Shown here piece by piece: positions 8,222 to 14,316 of a DNA stretch of 14,444 bases. A model generated the notes under the pieces. It did not search any database. It was given only the letters and a program-made list of their open reading frames with translations, and was not told the DNA's origin. The first letter of the stretch is position 1. Every line of letters begins with the position of its first letter. This DNA comes from Planctomycetota bacterium (GTDB lineage: Bacteria; Planctomycetota; PUPC01; DSUN01), in the NCBI GenBank assembly GCA_016872875.1, contig VGYW01000209.1, positions 1-14,444 on the forward strand, given 5' to 3'. The translations under genes were made by a program, and so were the position numbers.

Positions 8222-9997
8222 ATGAAGCGGACGTGGCTGCTGGTCTGCGGGCTGTCGGCCCTCTACCTGGCCGGCGGCATCGGGCGGGACTTCTGGTATC
8301 CCGATGAGCCGGACATGGCCGCGATCACGGCCAACATGTTGGAGTCCGGCGACCTCCTCCGGCTGAGGCTCTACGAACGCGAGTTCGCGGACTACCCTCC
8401 CCTCTACTTCTGGCTGACCTCGGCCGCGGGCTGGCTGGTGGCACAGGCCTCCGGCCTGTGTGGGGCCACAGGCGGGACGCCTGTGCCACCGCCTGTGCCA
8501 CCGCCTGTGCCACCTGAATGGGTGCTCAGGCTGCCGACCACGCTCTCGGCCATCGGGCTCCTGGCCCTCACGGGCGCCTGGGCGCGGCGCCGCCTGGGCG
8601 GGCGCGTGGCCCTCTGGAGCGTGGCCACGCTGGGCACCGCTTACTTCTTCGTGTGGCAGGCGACGAACATGCACATCGACATGCCGTTCGCCTTCCTGAT
8701 CGGCGCCGCGGTGTTCGCGTACGACCTGGCGCGGTCCCCCACAGGCCGGAGGCCTGTGCCACTGGCCCGGTGGGCGGGGTGGTGCGGCGCGGCGGCGCTC
8801 ATGGGCCTCGCCTCGCTGGTGAAGGGGCCGGCAGGCATCGTGCTGCCGGCAGGCGTCCTGGGCGCCGACCACCTGCTGCGGCGCGAGTGGAAGGGGGTCG
8901 CCCGCGTGGCCGCGCTCGCCGCGGGCGGCGCCGCGCTCTTCGCAGCCTGGGCCGTCGCCTACGCCAAGGCCTCGGGGGCGTCGAACCTGGCCTACTTCAT
9001 CTTCACTCAGAACATCAGCCGCTTCCTCACCGGCCACTCGCACCTGCGGCCGCCGCACTACTACCTGGTGAACATCTGGTACTCCTGGGCGCCGTGGGCG
9101 TTCCTGCTGCCGCTCGGGCTGGCGCTCGCCTGGCGCGAGGCCGTGGCACGGGCCTCCGGCCCCGGTGTGCGCACAGGCGGGACGCCTGTGCCACCGGGCA
9201 ATCGGCCGCTGGGCCTGGCGCTCCTCTGGTTCGCCGCGCTGTTCGCCTTCTTCACCATCTCGCGGTCGAAGCGCCAGGTCTACATCCTGCCGCTCTATCC
9301 TGCGGCGGGTGTGCTGATCGGCTACGCCGTCACCCGGTTGGCCGACGGATGGGAGGCCGAGCGGCGCCTCGCCTGGCGCGCTCTCACGTGGGCGACCGTG
9401 GGCGTCGTGCTGGCGGCGGGGCTGGCCGGGCTGGCCGCGGTGCCATTCGCGGCATCGCGCCTGCGGGACTACCGTTGCGTCGTGGCCCCCGGGCTCCTGG
9501 GCGCCGCCCTCTTGCTGGCGGCCGGTGGCTGGGCCGTGGCGAAGCTGCGGGCGCAGAGGCCGACCGCCGCCCTGGGCGCCCTGGCCGCGGGCACCAGCCT
9601 GCTCTACCTCGTCGCGCTCGTCTGGGCGTTTCCCCTGCTCGACGACCCGCTCTCCGCGAAGGCCGACGGCCAGTGGCTCGACGCCGAGACCCGCCAGGAG
9701 GCCGGCGAGGTGGCGGCCTCGGTCGCCCGCGGCCGCGACTTTGAGGAAGCGTCCGCCCTCTCCTTCTACGGTCGCGTGCGCATCGTCCCCCTTGCCACGG
9801 CGGCGGAGGCCCGCGCCTACCTTCGACGCCAGCCGAACGGCCTCGTGCTGTCCCACGGCACGGACGGCCCGCTCCTTCGCGAGCTTGCCGAGTTCGAGCC
9901 GGTCGTCGTGCGCCGCATGCAGGTGGGCGACGACATCGTGCTCGCCCTGCGCCTGCGCCCGCGCGTGGCCGCCCCTCCTGGCGGCCCTACTCCCTGA
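8222..9997 (+). CDS. ArnT/PMT-like membrane glycosyltransferase with in-frame repeat insertions
   Basis: 591 residues, highly hydrophobic with many predicted membrane helices. The first extramembrane loop has YPDEPD (D28, E29), the acidic motif typical of the GT-C fold ArnT/PMT_2 family, followed by YPPLYFWL (~58-65) and WVLRLPTTLSA (~100-110), all hallmarks of that family. Such enzymes move a sugar from a polyprenyl-phosphate donor to lipid A, protein or another acceptor at the outer face of the membrane; the acceptor here is unknown. Three palindromic repeats are translated in frame at residues ~73-98, ~172-180 and ~308-325. The start is fixed by AGGAAGG upstream. The stop codon lies inside the oldest-looking hisD 3' fragment read on the other strand, so the two coding ends overlap convergently. 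Confidence 0.85.
   Translation: MKRTWLLVCGLSALYLAGGIGRDFWYPDEPDMAAITANMLESGDLLRLRLYEREFADYPPLYFWLTSAAGWLVAQASGLCGATGGTPVPPPVPPPVPPEWVLRLPTTLSAIGLLALTGAWARRRLGGRVALWSVATLGTAYFFVWQATNMHIDMPFAFLIGAAVFAYDLARSPTGRRPVPLARWAGWCGAAALMGLASLVKGPAGIVLPAGVLGADHLLRREWKGVARVAALAAGGAALFAAWAVAYAKASGASNLAYFIFTQNISRFLTGHSHLRPPHYYLVNIWYSWAPWAFLLPLGLALAWREAVARASGPGVRTGGTPVPPGNRPLGLALLWFAALFAFFTISRSKRQVYILPLYPAAGVLIGYAVTRLADGWEAERRLAWRALTWATVGVVLAAGLAGLAAVPFAASRLRDYRCVVAPGLLGAALLLAAGGWAVAKLRAQRPTAALGALAAGTSLLYLVALVWAFPLLDDPLSAKADGQWLDAETRQEAGEVAASVARGRDFEEASALSFYGRVRIVPLATAAEARAYLRRQPNGLVLSHGTDGPLLRELAEFEPVVVRRMQVGDDIVLALRLRPRVAAPPGGPTP
8437..8514 (+). repeat. In-frame palindromic repeat, copy A, with 12-bp triplication
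   Basis: Two hairpins stand side by side: CACAGGCC / GGCCTGTG (8442-8460), and CACAGGC / GCCTGTG (8467-8485). An 11-bp inverted pair, GTGGCACAGGC (8438-8448) and GCCTGTGCCAC (8479-8489), spans both. The final 12-bp unit is repeated three times (8479-8490, 8491-8502, 8503-8514) and keeps frame, encoding PVPP three times. The peptide lies in a loop between a helix and the conserved WVLRLP motif. Confidence 0.8.
8740..8762 (+). repeat. In-frame palindromic repeat, copy B (short)
   Basis: CACAGGCC (8740-8747) and GGCCTGTG (8751-8758) form an 8-bp stem with a 3-nt loop, followed by CCAC as in the other copies. It is translated as PTGRRPVPL within the glycosyltransferase. Confidence 0.7.
9143..9194 (+). 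repeat. In-frame palindromic repeat, copy C
   Basis: This copy starts with a diverged version of the first hairpin of copy A and ends with the same CACAGGC / GCCTGTG hairpin (9172-9190) and CCAC. It is read in the same frame as copy A, giving RASGPGVRTGGTPVPP against QASGLCGATGGTPVPP. Confidence 0.75.
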
Positions 9998-10070
9998 ACC
10001 GCTCCCGAATGGTCTGGGCGTGGAGGGGGAGGCCCTCGGCTTCGGCGAGGGTGAGGACGGCGTCGCGGAG
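9987..10070 (-). pseudogene. hisD: hisD 3'-end fragment 1 (about 25 codons)
   Basis: On the minus strand this reads [20 protein letters not shown], then FRE and stop TAG (9989-9987), matching hisD residues ~403-427. Homology stops abruptly at 10070. Against fragment 2, four of the five coding base changes are synonymous; one changes Ala to Thr. It overlaps the last codons of the convergent glycosyltransferase by 11 bases, so this may be the original end of hisD before later insertions. It has no start and is not expected to be functional. Confidence 0.85.
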
Positions 10071-10226
10071 ACGCTCACGATTCGCACGGACCTCAGCCAG
10101 TGGAAGCTGACAGACGGCTGGCTGCCGGGAGAGTACGAGATCACAATGCGGGTGGACAACCTGATCGTAGACAGTTATTCGCGCCTCTCCACGCTCAGCG
10201 ACCCCGTTCGTTTCAAGATCCGCTGA
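10071..10226 (+). pseudogene. C-terminal remnant of an unrecognised protein
   Basis: Immediately after the hisD fragment boundary, the plus strand is open to TGA at 10224-10226 and reads like real protein: GEYEITMRVDNLIVDSYSRL, then STLSDPVRFKIR. The frame happens to be open upstream through the glycosyltransferase region in another frame, but that part has no protein character. I take this as the last ~50 residues of a gene truncated at the junction. It looks like the end of a beta-sandwich domain; the family is unknown. Confidence 0.45.
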
Positions 10227-10236
10227 CCAGCTTCCC

Positions 10237-10419
10237 CTACGAGAAGCGAACGTACCGATCGTGGGGCAGGCGGCGCGGGGGCATGAGCTTACGTAGGCGC
10301 GCGACTCTGCTCATTGAATCGAGGGCCAGCCTGACCTCCTCTGTCATGTTGGCCTGGATGACATCCTGCACTGAGCGGCCATCTTGATGACCGCGGGGTT
10401 GCCGAGAAGGGGCTTTCAT
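10237..10419 (-). CDS. Small basic protein downstream of the ParA operon
   Basis: 60 residues from ATG 10419, which lies 7 bases after the stop of the upstream gene; a weak purine-rich GAAGTGAG precedes it. The sequence is basic with a helical centre (DVIQANMTEEVRLALDSMSR) and ends DRYVRFS. No family is recognised. Close spacing suggests it is the third gene of the ParA operon. An 85-codon version starting inside the preceding gene at 10494 is possible but less likely. Confidence 0.45.
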   Translation of the reverse strand: MKAPSRQPRGHQDGRSVQDVIQANMTEEVRLALDSMSRVARLRKLMPPRRLPHDRYVRFS

Positions 10420-10426
10420 GCTCACT

Positions 10427-10918
10427 TCATCGCTCGGTTCTATGAGGGACCGCCATGATTTGGTTGGCGAGGGCGGCGAATTCGCCAGAAGCACCCACCT
10501 CGAGCGTGGACTCCAAGAGATCGCGGAGCTCGTGTTCGTCTAGGGATCCGAGGACCTGGATCACGGCCCGCAGGGCTTCGCGGCGTGAGGAATGGCGCCT
10601 GGAAACCCCGTGGCGCTCCAGAAAGTGGTTGACATGGCGGAGCTCGGGGAGGAACGTCCGGCTCTGGTACAGAGCGCCCAGCTTCTCGATAAGCTCTCTG
10701 GTTTCCGGGCGGGATCTGGTGATCTCTTGCAGAATCTCACCGTAGGAATCGGGAGGCTTTGTCCTCCGTTTGCGTCGCCTATCCTGAAGCCGGCTGAGCA
10801 TCGCGTCTACTTCCTCCAGGGAGCACTCGTGGGCACCAGCCAATGTCTCGACGACATGGCGGTACCCGTAACGGGCGATGAGAAGCTTCATCTGGAGTGT
10901 GAGGAACGCATCGTTCAT
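10427..10918 (-). CDS. Unknown 163-residue partner of the ParA-like ATPase
   Basis: The ATG overlaps the ParA stop as ATGA (10915-10918), indicating translational coupling. The protein is predicted all-helical: residues 1-45 (ARYGYRHVVETLAGAHECSL) suggest a helix-turn-helix-like fold, followed by a basic RRRKRRTK segment (~47-54) and a helical C-terminal half with LPELRHVNHFLERHGVSRR. No ParB signature (GERR-type or KorB-like) is seen. Its position, where a ParB or other adaptor would normally lie, and the basic stretch make a DNA-binding or adaptor role plausible; this is inference. Confidence 0.75.
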   Translation of the reverse strand: MNDAFLTLQMKLLIARYGYRHVVETLAGAHECSLEEVDAMLSRLQDRRRKRRTKPPDSYGEILQEITRSRPETRELIEKLGALYQSRTFLPELRHVNHFLERHGVSRRHSSRREALRAVIQVLGSLDEHELRDLLESTLEVGASGEFAALANQIMAVPHRTER

Positions 10919-11775
10919 GTGGGGCCCGTCCCTAAGCCGATGGCGTTGAGAAACTCAAAGGTGAACACCTGGAAGGCGCCCGCGACGCCCCGGCGAGCGT
11001 GGCTCGTGCGGATGATGGGGGCACCCTCGCGAGCCGACTTGGCGTACGAGGCGGAGTACTGGACTTGGTTGGTGAATATCCGCCACCTTTGGTCCGTGGC
11101 GATCCGCGTCACGTCCTGAATGGACCTGCGGCCCTCAGGTCCCGCTGAGTAGCTGGATGAGTGGTTGAAGACGATGCCGCAGATATCGATCGACTGGTCA
11201 TCGTTCTCGAGCTTGAACTCGCTCAACGATCGAGCCAGAAGAGGCAACCCGATTGCAGCCATGAACTCCGGCTTCACGGGCACCAGAACGAATCGTGATG
11301 CGAAGTAGGCGGCATCCGTGAGGATTGACTCTGTCGGAGGGCAATCAATGATGATCAAGTCGTACCGATCGCTCACCTTGGCGAGCGCCTTGGCAAGCTT
11401 GCGTTCCTTGCCGGTGGGGTTCTTCAGAGTACGCGCCAGTTCCAGACGGCTTGGTATAAGGTCCGGGGCTGTGTTAGGCCACGCGCCGGGTCTCCTCAGG
11501 ATGATGCTATCAACATCCATCGGTCGAGGGCTAGGTTCCGCCGCAGTCGGTGGCGCGTACTGCTCAAAAATCTGGACAACGGTCGGCTTCTGTTCTCTCA
11601 AGTGGCGCACGTACGGCTCGGGACGCATCAGGGCCTGGCTAAGGTTCGCCTGCGGGTCTATGTCGACCGCGAGGACCTTCTTCCCGAACATCCCCGCGGA
11701 GTAAGCCGCCTGCATGGCTAGCGTCGTCTTCCCAACTCCACCTTTCATGTTGACGAAACTGACCGTTACGGCCAT
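10915..11775 (-). CDS. ParA/MinD-family ATPase
   Basis: 286 residues from ATG 11775, chosen because it has AAAGGAG correctly spaced upstream and starts directly at MAVTVSFVNMKGGVGKTT. The deviant Walker A (K11 signature lysine, K16, T17) marks the ParA/MinD group. VDIDPQANLSQAL follows as in Soj/ParA proteins, and YDLIIIDCPP is the Walker B region. ParA ATPases bind DNA as ATP dimers and position plasmids, chromosomes or protein clusters. No ParB gene or parS-like site is seen. The cassette lies between two hisD 3' fragments, indicating acquisition. It may be a partition relic of a mobile element or a positioning system with its own adaptor. Confidence 0.88.
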   Translation of the reverse strand: MAVTVSFVNMKGGVGKTTLAMQAAYSAGMFGKKVLAVDIDPQANLSQALMRPEPYVRHLREQKPTVVQIFEQYAPPTAAEPSPRPMDVDSIILRRPGAWPNTAPDLIPSRLELARTLKNPTGKERKLAKALAKVSDRYDLIIIDCPPTESILTDAAYFASRFVLVPVKPEFMAAIGLPLLARSLSEFKLENDDQSIDICGIVFNHSSSYSAGPEGRRSIQDVTRIATDQRWRIFTNQVQYSASYAKSAREGAPIIRTSHARRGVAGAFQVFTFEFLNAIGLGTGPT

Positions 11776-11798
11776 CGTCCTCTCCTTTGACAACCACT

Positions 11799-11821
11799 GA
11801 GCCCCCCGGTCCGCAGGGCTC
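11799..11821 (-). promoter_or_regulatory. Hairpin in the parA leader
   Basis: GAGCCC (11799-11804) and GGGCTC (11816-11821) can pair around an 11-nt loop, between the predicted promoter and the parA ribosome binding site. It may be an operator or RNA element. Confidence 0.3.
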
Positions 11822-11878
11822 GTTCGCCTTGTGAGCCACATCACCGCAGCGGGAACGGGGCAATCGCTTGCTGACAGT

Positions 11879-11906
11879 AGGATAGCACAATGAGCGCACC
11901 TGTCAA
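11879..11906 (-). promoter_or_regulatory. Predicted promoter of the parA operon
   Basis: On the minus strand a perfect TTGACA (11906-11901) is followed after 16 bases by TATCCT (11884-11879). Transcription would start near 11872, leaving a leader of about 97 nt before the parA ATG. It lies just downstream of hisD fragment 2, so the cassette carries its own promoter. Confidence 0.6.
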
Positions 11907-11951
11907 GTGGAAATCAACCCACGGGAGCCTATGAGAGGAAACACGCCCAAG

Positions 11952-12224
11952 TCACGCCATGAAGCGCTCTCGAATGGCCTGTGCGTGGAGGGGGAGGCCC
12001 TCGGCCTCGGCGAGGGTGAGGACGGCGTCGCGGAGGTGGGCGAGGCCGTCGCGCGTGAGGTACTGGAAGGTGGGCTTCTTGACGAAGTCGTCGGTGCTCA
12101 GGCCGCTGAACATCTTGGCGCACTGGCCGGTGGGCAGGACGTGGTTGGTGCCGCTGGCGTAGTCGCCGGCGGGGACGGGGGCGTAGGGGCCGAGGAAGAT
12201 GCTGCCGGCGTGGGCGATGCGGGG
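11952..12224 (-). pseudogene. hisD: hisD 3'-end fragment 2 (about 90 codons)
   Basis: The minus strand is open and ungapped against hisD residues ~340-427, ending RERFMA and TGA (11954-11952). About 14 bases differ from the intact gene; apart from the last two residues only Val/Leu and Arg/Lys changes alter the protein. It keeps the counterparts of D360, H367, E414 and H419 but lacks the rest of the enzyme and any start. Homology ends abruptly at about 12224, next to the toxin remnant. The pattern shows descent from a functional hisD allele rather than a decaying duplicate. Confidence 0.9.
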
Positions 12225-12250
12225 AAGGTCTCTGAGGGAAGCTCCGGCGG

Positions 12251-12490
12251 TTAAGGCAACTCTCGGACCTGACTGAGAACGTGGTCCCGCAGGCTGGGTT
12301 TCACCCAGAAGCCTGCTTGGTGGATGAGGGCGTCGAGCAGCGGGCGGACGGCGGTAACCAGCCCCAGGCGTTTCGCCTCGGCGAGCGTGCCGAGGTCAGG
12401 GATGACCACTTCGCCGTAGACAGCTCGCAGGAGGTCAAGTTGGCCGATCCGCGCCAGGTTGAGGATTGGGGACGTGTTGCTGACGACCAT
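12251..12490 (-). pseudogene. DUF3368 PIN-like toxin with internal in-frame deletion
   Basis: 79 residues, while DUF3368 proteins are usually about 150-160. The N-terminus (VVSNTSPILNLARIGQLDLL, then [11 protein letters not shown]) and the C-terminus ([13 protein letters not shown]...[14 protein letters not shown]) are both typical, but they are joined directly near residue 32. The missing middle normally carries the GEAEAI and LLIDE-type acidic positions of the PIN active site, so ribonuclease activity is unlikely. ATG 12490 overlaps the antitoxin stop as TGATG. It may still bind the antitoxin. A GTG start at 12493 is also possible. Confidence 0.8.
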
Positions 12491-12735
12491 CACACTCGCC
12501 CCGCGTCACGAAGAGCCGCCATGTCGTCCTCGAAGTCCTCGATGTCGTAGTGTACTGGAATCCGCCGGCTGGCGAGGAGGTGCTGGAACTGGAGCCGGTC
12601 CATGCCGGCGAGCTGTGCGGCCTGTGCCAACGTCAGCTTGTCCCTCTGGAACAGCGCCACGGCCAGCTCTTGCCGGATCTCGTCCTCGGTCATTCGGGTT
12701 GCCTGGAGGACGTCGTCGGGGACTACCACTGCCAT
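12490..12735 (-). CDS. UPF0175 family antitoxin
   Basis: 81 residues with the family pattern: an N-terminal helix, ELAVALFQRDKLTLAQAA, AGMDRLQFQHLL, then RRIPVHYD and an acidic tail. UPF0175 proteins are small DNA-binding helix-turn-helix partners of DUF3368 PIN-like proteins, normally repressing their own operon and neutralising the toxin. The start at ATG 12735 follows AGGAGGTGATC, a near-perfect match to the anti-Shine-Dalgarno. The gene appears intact although its toxin is not. Confidence 0.85.
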   Translation of the reverse strand: MAVVVPDDVLQATRMTEDEIRQELAVALFQRDKLTLAQAAQLAGMDRLQFQHLLASRRIPVHYDIEDFEDDMAALRDAGRV

Positions 12736-12786
12736 AGCTGATCACCTCCTGTCGTGGGCCTACACAGCAGCGCGCTGCCCAATGGG

Positions 12787-12792
12787 ATTATA
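12787..12792 (-). promoter_or_regulatory. -10 element of the toxin-antitoxin operon
   Basis: A perfect TATAAT on the minus strand lies about 52 bases before the antitoxin ATG and 36 bases after the hisD stop. The -35 region is weak. It indicates that the cassette is transcribed independently of hisD. Confidence 0.5.
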
Positions 12793-12827
12793 CCACAAGA
12801 GGGGCTGTTGGCGAGCGGGAATCCGCA

Positions 12828-14117
12828 TCAACCTCCAAAGCGCTCGCGGATGGCCTGCGCATGGAGCGGCAGGCCCTCGGCCTCGGCGAGGGTGAGGACG
12901 GCGTCGCGGAGGTGGGCGAGGCCGTCCTTCGTGAGATATTGGAAGGTGGGCTTCTTGAGGAAGTCGTCGGTGCTCAGGCCGCTGAACATCTTGGCGCACT
13001 GGCCGGTGGGCAGGACGTGGTTGGTGCCGCTGGCGTAGTCGCCGGCGGGGACGGGGGCGTAGGGGCCGAGGAAGATGCTGCCCGCGTGGGCGATGCGCGG
13101 GAGAAGGGCGATGGGGTCGGCGGTCACGACCTCCAGGTGCTCGGCGGCGTAGTCGTTGGTGAAGGCGATTGCCGCATCCATCGAATCGGCGATGAGGACG
13201 GCCGAGTTGTCGGCGAGGGCCTTCTCGATGATCTCGCGGCGTGGGACGGTTTTCATGGCCTTGACGATTTCGCGGCAGACGGCCTTGGCGAGCTTCTCGG
13301 AGGGGGTGACGAGTGCGGCCGCGGCGTCGGGGTCGTGCTCGATCTGCGAGAGGAAATCGATGGCGAGCCAGCGGGGGTTGGCCGTGTCGTCCGCGAGGAT
13401 GAGGATTTCGCTCGGGCCGGCCGGGCTGTCAATGTCCACCTCCCCGAAGACGGCCATCTTGGCCGCCGTGACGTAGCGGTTGCCTGGGCCGACGATCTTG
13501 TTGACCTTGGGCACCGTGGCGGTGCCGTAGGCCATCGAGCCGACGGCCCAGGGTCCGCCCATCTTGAAGAGTTGCTGGACGCCCGCGATGTCGGCGGCGA
13601 CGAGGCTGGCGTCGTTCACCACCATTCCCTCCTCCGGCGGGGTGCAGGCGACGATGCGGGGCACGCCCGCGGCCTTGGCGGGGATGACGGTCATCAGGAC
13701 GCTCGACGGGTAGGCGGCGCGGCGGCCGGGGACGTAGCAGCCCACGATGTCCATCGGGCGGGTGACGCGCCCGGCGAGGATGCCGGGAGCGACCTCGATG
13801 GACCACATCTCGCGCTCGCGCTGGGCGAGGTGGAACCGCTCGATGTTGGCCGCGGCGAAGCGCAGCTTGTCCACCACCTTCGCGTCGAGCGCGTCGTAGG
13901 CCCGCTCGATCTCCGCGCGGGTCACGGCGAGGTCGGCTGGCGCGATGTCCTTCTTGTACTTCGCGTAGTGATCGAGGGTCACGGCGTCGCCGCGCTCCCT
14001 GATGTCCACGCAGATGGCGCGCATGTCGGCGAAGATTGCCGAGACGTCCTCCATCGAGCGCTTCATGATGGCGGTGCGGCGTTCGGGCGAGAGGGCGCTG
14101 AGGCGTTCGGGCTTCAT
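12828..14117 (-). CDS. hisD: Histidinol dehydrogenase
   Basis: 429 residues, the normal length. The enzyme carries out the last two steps of histidine biosynthesis, oxidising L-histidinol to L-histidine with two NAD+ and a zinc ion, in the cytosol. Visible motifs: KVNKIVGPGN (~204-213), DIDSPAGPSEILIL (~228-241), Q258/E260/H261 in SQIEHD, E326-H327 in AAEHLEV, D360 and H367 in [14 protein letters not shown], and E414/H419 in AEGLPLHA. These correspond to the catalytic and zinc-binding residues of the E. coli enzyme, most at identical numbers. The usual GGAQAIAALAYGT reads GGPWAVGSMAYGT here. AGGAG lies about 8 bases before the ATG. No other his gene is present. Its 3' end is duplicated twice downstream. 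Confidence 0.97.
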   Translation of the reverse strand: MKPERLSALSPERRTAIMKRSMEDVSAIFADMRAICVDIRERGDAVTLDHYAKYKKDIAPADLAVTRAEIERAYDALDAKVVDKLRFAAANIERFHLAQREREMWSIEVAPGILAGRVTRPMDIVGCYVPGRRAAYPSSVLMTVIPAKAAGVPRIVACTPPEEGMVVNDASLVAADIAGVQQLFKMGGPWAVGSMAYGTATVPKVNKIVGPGNRYVTAAKMAVFGEVDIDSPAGPSEILILADDTANPRWLAIDFLSQIEHDPDAAAALVTPSEKLAKAVCREIVKAMKTVPRREIIEKALADNSAVLIADSMDAAIAFTNDYAAEHLEVVTADPIALLPRIAHAGSIFLGPYAPVPAGDYASGTNHVLPTGQCAKMFSGLSTDDFLKKPTFQYLTKDGLAHLRDAVLTLAEAEGLPLHAQAIRERFGG

Positions 14118-14141
14118 TGGGGCGGCTCCTGCGAAAGAAGG

Positions 14142-14213
14142 GGATGAATGGATGAGTGCAGGACGGCTGGCTTGTTCTGCTATTCATCCAATCATCCATC
14201 CATCCACCCATCC
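14142..14213. repeat. ATCC-type simple repeat in two inverted arms, in the hisD leader
   Basis: GGATGAATGGATGA (14142-14155) pairs with TCATCCAATCATCC (14184-14197), 13 of 14 bases, and further ATCC units run to 14213. The spacer is 28 nt. It lies between the predicted hisD promoter and its ribosome binding site, so the leader RNA could form a hairpin about 12 nt upstream of AGGAG. Confidence 0.75.
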
Positions 14214-14231
14214 AGTGTCGAAAGCGGCGGC

Positions 14232-14260
14232 ATTTTAGCAGGCCGGGTGCCGGGGGTCAA
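14232..14260 (-). promoter_or_regulatory. hisD: Predicted hisD promoter
   Basis: On the minus strand TTGACC (14260-14255) is followed after 17 bases by TAAAAT (14237-14232), each one mismatch from consensus. Transcription would start near 14225, giving a leader of about 107 nt that contains the ATCC repeat hairpin. Confidence 0.6.
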
Positions 14261-14316
14261 GTTGCCCGAATTGCGCTTGGCAGCTATCACGTGGTGACAC
14301 TATGATAGAAAGAGAT

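Noticed and set aside
5829..10159. Two long minus-strand open frames (5829-7916 and 7973-10159)
   Set aside because: They mirror the second secreted protein and the glycosyltransferase, contain low-complexity Arg/His/Pro sequence and lack any family motif.
10237..11951. Plasmid origin or partition locus inferred from parA
   Set aside because: No replication initiator, iterons, parB or parS is visible, and the cassette lies between fragments of a chromosomal-type gene.
11952..12224. Second functional histidinol dehydrogenase
   Set aside because: Only the last quarter is present, without a start and without the counterpart of the E326-H327 pair.
9987..12827. Classical integrative element with an integrase-generated att core
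   Set aside because: No integrase or transposase gene is present and the two fragment boundaries are at different points of hisD, so a fixed att core cannot be claimed.
12861..14147. 428-codon open frame antisense to hisD
   Set aside because: Gly/Asp/Val-rich shadow of hisD, whose catalytic residues are all in place on the minus strand.
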